Assembly: GCF_009674535.1 (NCBI RefSeq) | Contig: NZ_WKJK01000009.1 | Coordinates: 283,464-347,463, forward strand | From: Duganella guangzhouensis | GTDB taxonomy: Bacteria > Pseudomonadota > Gammaproteobacteria > Burkholderiales > Burkholderiaceae_D | Direction of reading: 5' to 3' | Length of the DNA stretch: 64,000 nt | Part shown: one piece after another, positions 17,285 to 25,602 of the stretch | Numbering within the stretch: the first letter of the stretch is position 1 | How the letters are laid out: each line of letters opens with the position of its first letter | Notes under the pieces: generated by a model | Seen by the model: the letters and a program-made list of their open reading frames with translations, nothing else | The model's database searches: none | Told to the model about the DNA's origin: nothing | Translations under genes and position numbers: made by a program

Positions 17285-18190
17285 TCAGGCCAGGCGGCCT
17301 TCGTCGTAGTCTTGTTCCAGCTGGCGCAGGATCACATGCTGACGCCGCACCTGGTCGATCGCCACCCACGGATCGCGGCGGCCTTCGTATTCGCTGGACA
17401 GATAGCCGTCGTAGCCGGCGCGCTTCAGCGCCGGGATCACCTTGGCCCAAGGGATGTTTTCATCTTCAAGCTGGTCATTGATCTTGTGGAACTTGGCCTG
17501 CACGAACACCACGTATTTGGCGATGTCCAGGAACTCGTCCGGATTGACCTTGATGCCGTCCAGGAAGGACAGCGCGGTCTTGCGCATTTCCGGCGTTTCC
17601 TGCGGCCAGAACGGCAGCGGACGATCCTGGAAGATGCCGGTATCGACCATCAAACCAAAATGCCTGGTGCCGGTACGTTCGATAAAGGCGATGTAATCGT
17701 CCACCGCCTGATGCTTGATCGGCGTTGGCGAATGAATTTCCGGGCAAATCACGATGTCGTATTTGTGCGCCAGATCCAGCACGCGCTCGACTGCGCCTTC
17801 CCAGATCGGGTCCGGCATCAGATCGGAAGTGACCACACCGAACTTGGGCCGCAAGAACTTGAAGCCCAGTTGATGCGCCAGATGCAGATCACGTTCCAGC
17901 TCCGCCGCACCTTCCTGCTCGGTCAGCTTGCGCGACAGGCGCAGCTTGGTATCCACCCACGAGCACATATTGGTCGGTTCCAGCTTGTGCTTTTCCAGCA
18001 GGCGGAACCAGTTGTCCACCCATTGCGTGGCCGGCTTGGGATAGCCGGTCACATGCGCCTCGCCCAGAATTTCAATCCCGGTCGCGCCGGTCTCCGCCAC
18101 ATGATCGAAGCCGTCTTCGATATTCATGACGCTGGAGAAGTCTTCAGTGAAGCTGTACAGCGACACCCCGTATTTGAATTTTCCCGCCAT
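17285..18190 (-). CDS. TIM-barrel sugar isomerase-like protein, C-glycoside deglycosidase alpha-subunit-like
   Basis: The 301-residue cytoplasmic protein belongs to the xylose-isomerase-like (AP endonuclease 2) TIM-barrel superfamily. Probable metal ligands occur in the family order: Glu151 (CPEIHS), Asp183 (MVDTGIF), His235 (QAKFHKIN) and Glu267 or Glu269 (SSEYEGRR). Pairing with a DUF6379 protein marks it as a likely catalytic subunit of a C-glycoside deglycosidase, which splits the C-C bond between sugar and aglycone after C3 oxidation of the sugar. An ordinary sugar-phosphate isomerase is the alternative. The start has a strong AAGGAGG Shine-Dalgarno. No sugar 3-oxidase gene is nearby. 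A small hairpin (18214-18231) lies in the leader. Confidence 0.75.
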   Translation of the reverse strand: MAGKFKYGVSLYSFTEDFSSVMNIEDGFDHVAETGATGIEILGEAHVTGYPKPATQWVDNWFRLLEKHKLEPTNMCSWVDTKLRLSRKLTEQEGAAELERDLHLAHQLGFKFLRPKFGVVTSDLMPDPIWEGAVERVLDLAHKYDIVICPEIHSPTPIKHQAVDDYIAFIERTGTRHFGLMVDTGIFQDRPLPFWPQETPEMRKTALSFLDGIKVNPDEFLDIAKYVVFVQAKFHKINDQLEDENIPWAKVIPALKRAGYDGYLSSEYEGRRDPWVAIDQVRRQHVILRQLEQDYDEGRLA

Positions 18191-18213
18191 TCCGATTCCC
18201 TCCTTACGAAAAA

Positions 18214-18231
18214 CCCGTCCTGCCAGACGGG
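18214..18231. promoter_or_regulatory. Short hairpin in the leader of the deglycosidase-like operon
   Basis: CCCGTC and GACGGG form a 6-bp stem with a 6-nt loop, about 10 nt upstream of the strong Shine-Dalgarno of the 301-residue protein. It could tune translation of that gene or end the LysR transcript on the same strand. No U tract that would make it a good terminator is evident. Confidence 0.3.
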
Positions 18232-18291
18232 TGAAGGCAGAATACGTGGCTAACGCGGCGGCGAATAATCAATTATGTGGATAGGATCTAT

Positions 18292-19281
18292 TCAAGCTGC
18301 CAGCGCGGACAGCGGCGGCAGCGCGATCGCGGCGCCGGAGAGAACAGCGCGCGGCGCCGGGCGAGCGCCGGCCGCATGTTGCGCCGCCAGTTCGGTCAAC
18401 GCGTTGCGTAACCAGCGGTGCGCGCGGTCGTTGTCGACGATCGCGGACCACTGCATCACCTCCTCCATCGCCGGCACCGGCTGCGGCAGCTCGGCCATGC
18501 GCAACGGATGCCAGCGCAACAGCTGCTGCACCATGCCGCGCCGCATGGTGGCGATGCGGCGGCTACCGACCAGAAACTCGGGCAGGCAGCTGAAATTGGC
18601 GGCGGTGATCTCCACCCGGCGTTGCACGCCGAGCTGGCTCTCGACCCAGTCACGCGCGCCGGACCGCCCGCCGGCGGCGGAAAACTGCACCGTCACGTGC
18701 GGCAGGTTGGCGAATTGTTCGCGCGTGATTTGTGGTCCGACTTCCGGATGCTGATTCCACAGCACGCATACATAGTCGTCATGCAGCAGCGCCTGCTGGC
18801 GGTGATCGCCGGCCAAATGATCGCGTGGCCCGACGATCAAATCGATGTCGCGCCGCGCCAGCGCCACGTCCGCATCCGGATACGGCGGCGCGATTTCCAG
18901 CGTGATGCCGGGCGCTTCCTCGCTGATGCGGTTGGCCAGCGGCGCCAGCAGCACGCTGACCACGTAGTCGGTGGCGACGATGCGGAAATGCTGGGTGGCG
19001 GTGGCCGGATTGAACTCGGCGCCAATGTCGGAAATGGCGCGCAACTGTTGCAGCACCTCGCGCACCGGCTGCAGCAGGCTGTCGCCACGCGGCGTGCGTA
19101 TCATGCTGCGGCCCTGCGATTGCAGCAGCGGGTCCTGGAAATAGTCGCGCAGCCGGCTCAGCACCGAACTGGTGGCCGGCTGCGACAGGTAAAGACGCTT
19201 GGCGGCCTTGGTGGTGCTGCATTCGGTCAGCAGCACTTCCAACGCCACCAGCAGGTTCAAATCCAAACGGTTGAAGCGCAT
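18292..19281 (-). CDS. LysR-family transcriptional regulator
   Basis: The 329-residue protein opens with MRFNRLDLNLLVALEVLL and the winged-helix pattern AAKRLYLSQPATSSVLSRLRDYF (about 25-50), the DNA-binding domain of LysR regulators of the NodD-like branch. An effector-binding domain of normal size follows from about 95. A slightly extended Ala/Pro-rich tail ends the protein. It lies directly upstream of, and on the same strand as, the deglycosidase-like genes, and so may regulate them. An AGGAGA Shine-Dalgarno supports the start. Its promoter region is shared with the divergent TetR gene. Confidence 0.9.
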   Translation of the reverse strand: MRFNRLDLNLLVALEVLLTECSTTKAAKRLYLSQPATSSVLSRLRDYFQDPLLQSQGRSMIRTPRGDSLLQPVREVLQQLRAISDIGAEFNPATATQHFRIVATDYVVSVLLAPLANRISEEAPGITLEIAPPYPDADVALARRDIDLIVGPRDHLAGDHRQQALLHDDYVCVLWNQHPEVGPQITREQFANLPHVTVQFSAAGGRSGARDWVESQLGVQRRVEITAANFSCLPEFLVGSRRIATMRRGMVQQLLRWHPLRMAELPQPVPAMEEVMQWSAIVDNDRAHRWLRNALTELAAQHAAGARPAPRAVLSGAAIALPPLSALAA

Positions 19282-19340
19282 GTGTGTCTCCTGTAAAGCG
19301 CCGGACTTCTGCTGAGCCGGTCATCTGGTGGCACAATAAT

Positions 19341-19358
19341 GAATGAGAATTCGCATTC
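19341..19358. promoter_or_regulatory. Near-perfect palindrome, Fur-box-like
   Basis: GAATGAGAATTCGCATTC is palindromic except for one pair. It resembles a Fur box (AATGAGAAT half site) by eye. It lies between the divergent LysR and TetR genes, 60 bp from the LysR start. It could equally be the operator of either flanking regulator. Confidence 0.35.
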
Positions 19359-19383
19359 GCACAAATCGTTTTTATCAATAGCG

Positions 19384-19395
19384 TGTATCGATACA
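19384..19395. promoter_or_regulatory. 12-bp palindrome before tetR
   Basis: TGTATCGATACA is a perfect palindrome 62 bp upstream of the chosen TetR start. TetR regulators commonly bind such a site to repress their own gene. This is inference from position. Confidence 0.35.
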
Positions 19396-19457
19396 ACAGC
19401 GGACTTGAGCGATTTGATTCGTGCTACAGTGCGGCCAACTTGACCCCCAGTACACTC

Positions 19458-20102
19458 ATGACCAAGCCTCTCAACGCACCGCCGCCGGCCGTCCCCAAAC
19501 AGAAACGCAGCCTGGAATCGCAGGAAGCCATCCTGCTGGCCACCGAACGGCTGTTGACGCGCGAAGGCGGCAATGACTTCACCTTGCTCGACCTGAGCCG
19601 CGAGTCCGGCATGTCGGTCGGCGGCATCTACCGCCGCTTCGTCGACAAGCAGGGCTTGATGCTGGTGATGCAGCAGCGCTTGAATGAGAGGATGTTGCAG
19701 GACTATACCGAGTTCGCCCGCGAGGCCAGCCAGAGCGCCGCCAACCTGAAGCAACTGGTGCCGGTGCTGATCGCCGGCATGACCGAGTTGCTGCGGCGTC
19801 ACGCGGCGGTGCTACGCAAAATCGTGGAAGAATCGATGCACCATCCGGAGATGGCACAGAACGGCATTCAGATCTATCACGCCCACCTGGCGCTGTTCAA
19901 GCGGGATCTGCTGAGGTACCGCGCCGAGATCGCCCATGACGATCCCGAATATGCGATCGAGTTCTGCTTCAATGCAGTCTACGAACTGGTGGCGAGCCAT
20001 CTGGCCTTCGGACGTGGCTCGACCGTGACAGAGCAGGACTGGCCGCGCCTGTTGGCGAATCTGCAGCGGCTGTGCCTCAACTTTCTGGCGTATCCGCTCT
20101 GA
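19458..20102 (+). CDS. TetR-family transcriptional regulator
   Basis: Starting at MTKPLNAP (19458) gives 214 residues. The N-terminal TetR helix-turn-helix is clear: a basic tail, EAILLATERLLTREGG, then LDLSRESGMSVGGIYRRFVDKQGL (about 25-70). The ligand domain behind it is helical and of normal length. An in-frame start 75 bp further upstream adds residues atypical for the family and was not used. The gene stops 4 bp from the convergent end of the rhamnose locus. The regulated genes are unknown. Confidence 0.85.
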   Translation: MTKPLNAPPPAVPKQKRSLESQEAILLATERLLTREGGNDFTLLDLSRESGMSVGGIYRRFVDKQGLMLVMQQRLNERMLQDYTEFAREASQSAANLKQLVPVLIAGMTELLRRHAAVLRKIVEESMHHPEMAQNGIQIYHAHLALFKRDLLRYRAEIAHDDPEYAIEFCFNAVYELVASHLAFGRGSTVTEQDWPRLLANLQRLCLNFLAYPL

Positions 20103-20106
20103 GGTT

Positions 20107-20664
20107 TCAATGCAGCGTGGCCACCAGCCGCACCGCGATGCCGGCATCCAGCAGCATGTGCAGGCTGGCGGCGCTGATGTGGTAATCGGTAATCAGGCAG
20201 GACACCCGCTCCAGCCCGCAAATCAGCAATCCCCCCTTGCCGGCCAGTTGCGACGACGCGGCCAGCACCACCACCTCGTCGGCCTGGGCGATCAGCAGGC
20301 GCGTGGCCTGGGCTTCGTTGTCGTCGCTGGCCAGCAACCCGCGCAAGGACAGCCCGCCGATGCCGATGAACACGCGGTCGGCGCTATAACCCTGGATGAA
20401 ATCGAGATCCGGCGCCACCGTCAACGCGTCGCCAGCGTGCAGCATGCCGCCGGTGAAAAATACTTCATTCTCGCTGAGCAGCGCCAGGCGATTGGCGGCG
20501 CGCAGTGAATTGGTCAGGATGCGCAAGTGCTTGTCGATCAAAAAATCCGTCATCGCGTCAGCGTCGGCACCACACAGGATAATGGTGTCGCCATCGGCAC
20601 ACATGGCAGCCGCGCACAACGCAATCGCGCGTGCCTGCCGTGGCAGATGCTCATTGACCGGCAT
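20107..20664 (-). CDS. DeoR-type sensor domain protein lacking the DNA-binding domain
   Basis: The 185-residue protein matches the C-terminal effector domain of DeoR regulators: ADGDTIILCGAD, RILTNSLRAANRLALL, a VFFTGGML glycine motif, FIGIGGLSLRGL and CLITDYHIS. The winged helix of about 60 residues normally found before this domain is absent. Its ATG overlaps the last 14 nt of rhaK, and the upstream sequence in this frame belongs to that kinase gene, so the DNA-binding part is not simply out of frame next door. It may bind a rhamnose-pathway intermediate, or form mixed oligomers with RhaR (inference). It could also be an enzyme of the related NagB/RpiA-like fold. Confidence 0.8.
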   Translation of the reverse strand: MPVNEHLPRQARAIALCAAAMCADGDTIILCGADADAMTDFLIDKHLRILTNSLRAANRLALLSENEVFFTGGMLHAGDALTVAPDLDFIQGYSADRVFIGIGGLSLRGLLASDDNEAQATRLLIAQADEVVVLAASSQLAGKGGLLICGLERVSCLITDYHISAASLHMLLDAGIAVRLVATLH

Positions 20665-22030
20665 CGACCAGTTCGCGCCACAGGCGCGCGTACATGCGGG
20701 CAGCCGGCAGTTCCAGCGGCGCCACCGCCTCCCACGGCAGTTCGCCGGTGGCGCCCTGCCCGGTCAACAGCCAGCCGCCGTGCACGGTGCCACTGCTGTC
20801 GTCCGACACCATCACCCGCTGCTCCGGCCGCAGCCAGGCCAGCAGGCCGGCGTACAGACGGTTGGCGGTGAAGCTGCCTTCGATCACAATCGGACCGCGC
20901 GAGCCGAGCCGGCTCAGACAATGGTCGGTCACCAGCGCGCAATACAGGCTGGCCAGCGCGTAGCGTTCGCGCCCGCCGGCCAGCGGCGGTCCCACCAGCT
21001 TGCCTATACGGCGCTGGAACGGCCCGCCGTGCGGCGAGAAGGTCGGTAACGCCATCGAGCCCTGGCTGATGACGCGTTGCAAATCGTATTGGTCGCCCTC
21101 TTCGATTTGCTCACCAGCCAGCTCGGCAAATTCACGCCCGCCCATGAAGCGCTGGCACGCCACCGGCTGGCCGAAGGCGCTGACGTTGGCCAGCATGTCG
21201 GCGCCGGCATCCAGCTCGCCCAGCCGTTCCGGCGCAAAGCCCGGCGCGGCGACGATGACCCAGGTGCCAGTCGAAATCACGGTCGGCGCGTCGGCGCCGA
21301 GGTAGCGCAGCAGCGAGGCGTTGCTGTCGTGGATGCCGCACACGACCTGGCAATCGGCCGGCAAGCCGGTCTGCGCCGCCAGATGCGGATGGATGGTGCC
21401 CAGCACATCGCCGGCCGCGCGCAGCGGCGGGAACAGATGGCGCCAGCCCTGCTTGTCGACCATGCTGGAGAAATCGCCACGCTTGGGGTTCCATAAATCG
21501 GTATGGCAGCCCAGCGAGGTGACTTCGCTGGCGGCCACGCCGCACAAACGCCAGGCCCAGTACTGAGCGTACATCAGCACCGTGGTGGCGGCGCCGAATT
21601 CCTGCGGCCATTGCTGCTGTTGCCAGTACAACTGGCGACCCAGGTTCAGGCCGTTTGGCAGCGATGGCGACAGCGATTCGGAAAACAGTGGCCGCGCCAC
21701 TTCGTATTCGCGCGCCTCGGCGTACGGGCGCTCGCATTCGTAGTCGAGCACCGGCAGCGCCAGTGCGTCGCCCTTCAGCAGCACAGCGGTGGCGCCGTGC
21801 GTGACCGGCACGATGGCGCGCACTTGCCAGCCCTGCTCGGTCCCGGCCTCGGCCAGCGCACCCAAGAACCAGGTCCAGATACGTTCAACGTCATGCTGCG
21901 GATACGGTGCCGCTTCCAGCACCGTGTTCGGCGTGCGCGCTTCGTGTACCACGCGGCCGCGCTGGTCCACCAGGCTGAGTTTGACGTTGGTCTTGCCGAT
22001 ATCGAGAACGGCGGTAACAGGTAATACCAT
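20651..22030 (-). CDS. rhaK: FGGY-family L-rhamnulose kinase
   Basis: The 459-residue kinase opens with the FGGY phosphate-binding motif LDIGKTNVKLSLVD (about 9-22). It has the central CGIHDSNASLLRYLG and STGTWVI motifs and a C-terminal ATPase half with a glycine-rich VIEGSFTANR segment. In this locus it should phosphorylate L-rhamnulose to L-rhamnulose-1-phosphate, the substrate of RhaD. In Rhizobium the equivalent RhaK is also needed for rhamnose transport by the ABC system (family knowledge). It lies 10 bp after rhaQ with a GAGG Shine-Dalgarno and overlaps the next gene by 14 nt. The symbol follows the Rhizobium naming; rhaB is the enterobacterial counterpart. Confidence 0.85.
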   Translation of the reverse strand: MVLPVTAVLDIGKTNVKLSLVDQRGRVVHEARTPNTVLEAAPYPQHDVERIWTWFLGALAEAGTEQGWQVRAIVPVTHGATAVLLKGDALALPVLDYECERPYAEAREYEVARPLFSESLSPSLPNGLNLGRQLYWQQQQWPQEFGAATTVLMYAQYWAWRLCGVAASEVTSLGCHTDLWNPKRGDFSSMVDKQGWRHLFPPLRAAGDVLGTIHPHLAAQTGLPADCQVVCGIHDSNASLLRYLGADAPTVISTGTWVIVAAPGFAPERLGELDAGADMLANVSAFGQPVACQRFMGGREFAELAGEQIEEGDQYDLQRVISQGSMALPTFSPHGGPFQRRIGKLVGPPLAGGRERYALASLYCALVTDHCLSRLGSRGPIVIEGSFTANRLYAGLLAWLRPEQRVMVSDDSSGTVHGGWLLTGQGATGELPWEAVAPLELPAARMYARLWRELVDAGQ

Positions 22031-22040
22031 GTGCCCTCGC

Positions 22041-23045
22041 TTAATGTCGTTTGCCCGGCGTGGACAGCAGGTGCGGCAACACGATGGTCACCAGCAATAG
22101 CACACCCACCAGTATCGTCATGATGATGCCGGGGATATTCGCCAGCGCCATGCCGAAGTTGACCATGCCCAGCACCGCAATCGCCAGCAGCACGCCCACC
22201 ATCGAGCCCTTGCCGCCGGCAACCTTGACGCCGCCGAGGATGACCATGGTGATGACTTCCAGCTCCCAGCCCAGCGCGATGTTGGGACGGGTCGAGCCGA
22301 TACGACCGGTCAGCAGGCAAGCCGCCAGGCCGGCCATCGCGCCCGAAGCGATGAACAGGCACAAACGATAACGGTTGACCCCGATGCCGGCGAAGCGCGC
22401 CGCCTCCGGGCTATTTCCGATCGCGTACAGGCGGCGTCCGACCACGGTGGCATGCAGCACAAACGAGAACAGCAGCGCGAACACCACGAACACCGCGAAC
22501 GGGCGCGGGATCACGTCGAAGAAGTAGCCTTGGCCCCAGTCGGCCAGCAGTTGCGGATAGCTGGTGAAGGCTTTATCGCCCAGCACCACGCTGGCCAGGC
22601 CGCGGAACAGCGACACCGTGCCGATCGTCACCACAATCGATGGCAGGCGGAACGCCGTCACCAGCAGACCGTTGACCAGCCCGCACAACACGCCAGTGCC
22701 AATGCCGACCAGGAACAGCATCGGCGGCGGCAATCCGGCCTGATTGGCCAGCCCCATCGCCACCGACGACAGCGCCAGCGCGCCAGCCACCGACAAATCG
22801 ATCTCGCGGCACAGGATCAGCAACGCCATCGGCAACGCGATCAGCGCTTTTTCGCTGAAGTTGAAAGTGCTGTCGGCCAGGTTATCCAGATCAAGGAAAT
22901 GATCGAGCAGCACGCCGTTGGCGGCCATCACCACCAACAGCAGCAGCGCCAGCATGACTTCCCATTTCTGCAGCAGCGCGCGCCAGTTGAAGCTGGCGTT
23001 GTCGGCGATTTGATGTTTCGCCGCGCTCAGTGTCGCTTGCGTCAT
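22041..23045 (-). CDS. rhaQ: L-rhamnose ABC transporter permease (second)
   Basis: The 334-residue membrane protein belongs to the RbsC/BPD_transp_2 permease family, with about nine hydrophobic segments and the family motifs REIDLSVAGALALSSV and YAIGNSPEAARFAGI. Together with the preceding permease it should form the membrane channel of the L-rhamnose importer. Its ATG overlaps the stop of rhaP in an ATGA junction (23042-23045), a sign of coupled translation. Confidence 0.9.
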   Translation of the reverse strand: MTQATLSAAKHQIADNASFNWRALLQKWEVMLALLLLVVMAANGVLLDHFLDLDNLADSTFNFSEKALIALPMALLILCREIDLSVAGALALSSVAMGLANQAGLPPPMLFLVGIGTGVLCGLVNGLLVTAFRLPSIVVTIGTVSLFRGLASVVLGDKAFTSYPQLLADWGQGYFFDVIPRPFAVFVVFALLFSFVLHATVVGRRLYAIGNSPEAARFAGIGVNRYRLCLFIASGAMAGLAACLLTGRIGSTRPNIALGWELEVITMVILGGVKVAGGKGSMVGVLLAIAVLGMVNFGMALANIPGIIMTILVGVLLLVTIVLPHLLSTPGKRH

Positions 23046-24028
23046 GCGGCACCTCCTTTCGATAAGTTGACGGGCAGGATCTGGCGCGCGCCATGGCCCT
23101 TGCCACGCGCGTTGATGACCACCGCCGCCAGAATCACCGCGCCGGTCAGCGCGCTCTGCCAGAACGGCGACACTTTCAGCACCGGCAAGGCGTTACCGAT
23201 CACGCCCAGGAACAGCGCGCCCAGCACAGTACCAGCCACGCTGCCGACGCCGCCACCAATCGAAACGCCGCCGATCACGCAGGCCGCGATCACGGTGAAT
23301 TCAAAGCCGTAGGCCACTTCGGTGTAGGCCACCGCGTAACGCGCCACCCACAGATAGCCGGCCAAGCCGGACACCAGCCCGGACAGCGCATACACCAGCA
23401 CCAACCGCTGCTTGATCGGCACGCCAACGTAGCGCGCCGAGGCTGGCTGATTGCCGATCGCGTACAGGTCGCGGCCGAAGCGCGCGTAACGGGTCAGCCC
23501 CCAGAATAGCAGCACCGCACCGGTGGCGATCCAGAACAGATTGGTCATGCCGGCCATGGTCTCCAGCGGGAAGGCCAAGAAGTCCTTCGGCAACTGGTGC
23601 GACGACACCCAGGCGCCGCCGGACACCACAAACACCAGCCCGCGATAAATGCTCATCGTGCCGAGCGTGACCACGATAGGCGGCAGATTCAGCAGGCCAA
23701 TCAGGGCACCGTTGACCAGGCCGCACAGCAGGCCGGTGACAGCCGCCAGCAGCACCACCAGCAACAGCGGCGTGCCGGGATAAGCCGCCACCAGCATCGC
23801 CGACAACATGCCCGACAGCGCCAGGCTGGACGCCACCGACAAATCGATGCCACGGGTGACGATCACCAGCATCTGGGTCAGCGCCAGCATGATCAGCAAC
23901 GAACTGTCGGTCAGCACATTGGTGAAACTGTCGACCGACAGAAACACCGGCGCGCGCCAGCCGATCAGCAGCACCAGCAACACAATCACCAGCGCCAGTT
24001 GAGGTTCCCGCTGAGTCAGGAAACGCAT
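23042..24028 (-). CDS. rhaP: L-rhamnose ABC transporter permease (first)
   Basis: Starting at MRFLTQREPQ (24028) gives 328 residues and the frame is preceded by a strong GGAGG. The frame extends upstream by 98 codons, but that stretch is low-quality out-of-frame sequence inside rhaT. Hydrophobic segments and the motifs TRGIDLSVASSLALSGM and YAIGNQPASARYVGV identify an RbsC-type sugar permease. It overlaps the end of rhaT by 13 nt and the start of rhaQ by 4 nt. Confidence 0.9.
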   Translation of the reverse strand: MRFLTQREPQLALVIVLLVLLIGWRAPVFLSVDSFTNVLTDSSLLIMLALTQMLVIVTRGIDLSVASSLALSGMLSAMLVAAYPGTPLLLVVLLAAVTGLLCGLVNGALIGLLNLPPIVVTLGTMSIYRGLVFVVSGGAWVSSHQLPKDFLAFPLETMAGMTNLFWIATGAVLLFWGLTRYARFGRDLYAIGNQPASARYVGVPIKQRLVLVYALSGLVSGLAGYLWVARYAVAYTEVAYGFEFTVIAACVIGGVSIGGGVGSVAGTVLGALFLGVIGNALPVLKVSPFWQSALTGAVILAAVVINARGKGHGARQILPVNLSKGGAA

Positions 24029-25581
24029 ACATTTACCTCCATCGATGGAACATGGCTGAGCGCCATGCCGGACGCCGCCGCGACCACCGCTTCCGCCGTG
24101 GCCTCGTGACGCGCAAACGTGCTTTGAACGCGGCCGTGGTACATCACCACCACCCGGTCGGCCAGGCCCAGCACTTCGGGCAGTTCGGACGACACCAGGA
24201 TCACCGCCAAGCCCTGCTCCACCAGACGACTGATGAAGCGGTGCACGGCGGCCTTGGAGCCGATGTCGATGCCCTTGGTCGGCTCGTCGAGGATGATGAC
24301 TTTCGGCTTGGTGGCCAGCCACTTGGCCAGCACCACTTTTTGCTGATTGCCGCCGGACAGTTCCTGCACCGCCTGATCCAGATGCGCGGCCTTCAGCTCC
24401 AGCTGCTCGGCATAGCTGCGCGCCAGCGCGCGCTCGGCGTCGCGGTGGCCGGCCAGCACCGGGCCAAACTGGTTGAGGCAGGCCAGCGTGCTGTTTTCCA
24501 GTATCGACATTTCCAGCATGGCGCCGTGGTGTTGACGATCTTCCGGCACGTAGGCAATGCCGCGCCGGATCGCCTCGGCGGCGCTGCGGATGTGAACCGG
24601 CTGGCCGTCAATGCGGATTTCGCCCGACACGTCCGAAGTCAGGCCGAACAAGCCCTGCATCACCTCGGAGCGGCCGGCGCCCACCAGGCCGTAAAAGCCC
24701 AGCACCTCGCCACGGCGCAGCGAGAAGCTGACCTCGTCGAATTCGGATGGGTGCGACAGGCATTCGACTTCCAGCACGGTCTCGCCCAGCGCCACCTGCG
24801 CCTTCGGATAGACTTCGGACACGCCGCGCCCCACCATCAACGCCACCAGGCCTGCCTCGTCGATATCGGCCAGCGCGCCAGTGGCGATGTACTGGCCATC
24901 GCGCAGCACGGTGTAGCGGTCGCACACCGCGTAGATTTCGTCGAATTTGTGGGTAATCAGGATCACCGCCTTGCCGGCCGCCTTCAGCTGGCCGATGATG
25001 CGGTACAGCTCCTGAATTTCCTTGCGCGACAGCGCCGCCGTCGGCTCATCCATGATGACCACGCTGGCTTCCTGCGACAGCGCGCGGGCGATTTCCACAA
25101 AGTGGCGCTGCGCGATCGACAGGTCCTTGACCTTGGCGCGCACCGGAATCTCGACTTCCAGCCGGCGCAGCAGTGCTTCGGCGTCGGCCTCCATCTTGCG
25201 CCAGTCGACCAGCCGGGTCCACGGATGGCGCGGCTGATGGCCGATGTAGATGTTTTCGGCCACCGTCAGTTCGTCGAACATCACGGTTTCCTGGTGCACG
25301 GCGGTGATGCCGGCGCGCGCCGCCGATTGCGGACCGCGCAGCACCATCGCCTTGCCGTCCAGCGTAAACGTACCACCATCCGGTTGATAAATCCCGGTCA
25401 AAATCTTGACCATGGTGGACTTGCCGGCGCCATTCTCGCCGACCAAAGCCATCACCTCGCCCGCGCGCACCGACAGCGACACATCGCGCAAGGCCACCAC
25501 ACCGCCAAAACGCTTGCTGATGCCGGACAGCTGCAGCAAGGCGTCACCATCGGCGGCGGGCATCTGTTTTACTGATTGCAT
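24016..25581 (-). CDS. rhaT: L-rhamnose ABC transporter ATP-binding protein
   Basis: The protein has 521 residues in two ABC halves, as in RbsA/XylG. The first half has Walker A GENGAGKST and Walker B VVIMDEPTAAL. The second has a degenerate P-loop region (GLVGAGRSE), signature ELSGGNQQKVVLAKWL and Walker B VIILDEPTKGI. It powers import of L-rhamnose. The start at MQSVKQ (25581) was chosen because AGGAG is 7 nt upstream; an ATG 6 nt earlier abuts the AGGAG. It follows rhaS by 21 bp. Confidence 0.9.
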   Translation of the reverse strand: MQSVKQMPAADGDALLQLSGISKRFGGVVALRDVSLSVRAGEVMALVGENGAGKSTMVKILTGIYQPDGGTFTLDGKAMVLRGPQSAARAGITAVHQETVMFDELTVAENIYIGHQPRHPWTRLVDWRKMEADAEALLRRLEVEIPVRAKVKDLSIAQRHFVEIARALSQEASVVIMDEPTAALSRKEIQELYRIIGQLKAAGKAVILITHKFDEIYAVCDRYTVLRDGQYIATGALADIDEAGLVALMVGRGVSEVYPKAQVALGETVLEVECLSHPSEFDEVSFSLRRGEVLGFYGLVGAGRSEVMQGLFGLTSDVSGEIRIDGQPVHIRSAAEAIRRGIAYVPEDRQHHGAMLEMSILENSTLACLNQFGPVLAGHRDAERALARSYAEQLELKAAHLDQAVQELSGGNQQKVVLAKWLATKPKVIILDEPTKGIDIGSKAAVHRFISRLVEQGLAVILVSSELPEVLGLADRVVVMYHGRVQSTFARHEATAEAVVAAASGMALSHVPSMEVNVCVS

Positions 25582-25602
25582 GAACATACTCCTGGCGTTG
25601 GC

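Noticed and set aside
24052..25575. Plus-strand open frame of 507 codons opposite rhaT
   Set aside because: It is a His/Gln-rich shadow of a two-domain ABC ATPase; no Shine-Dalgarno or family features.
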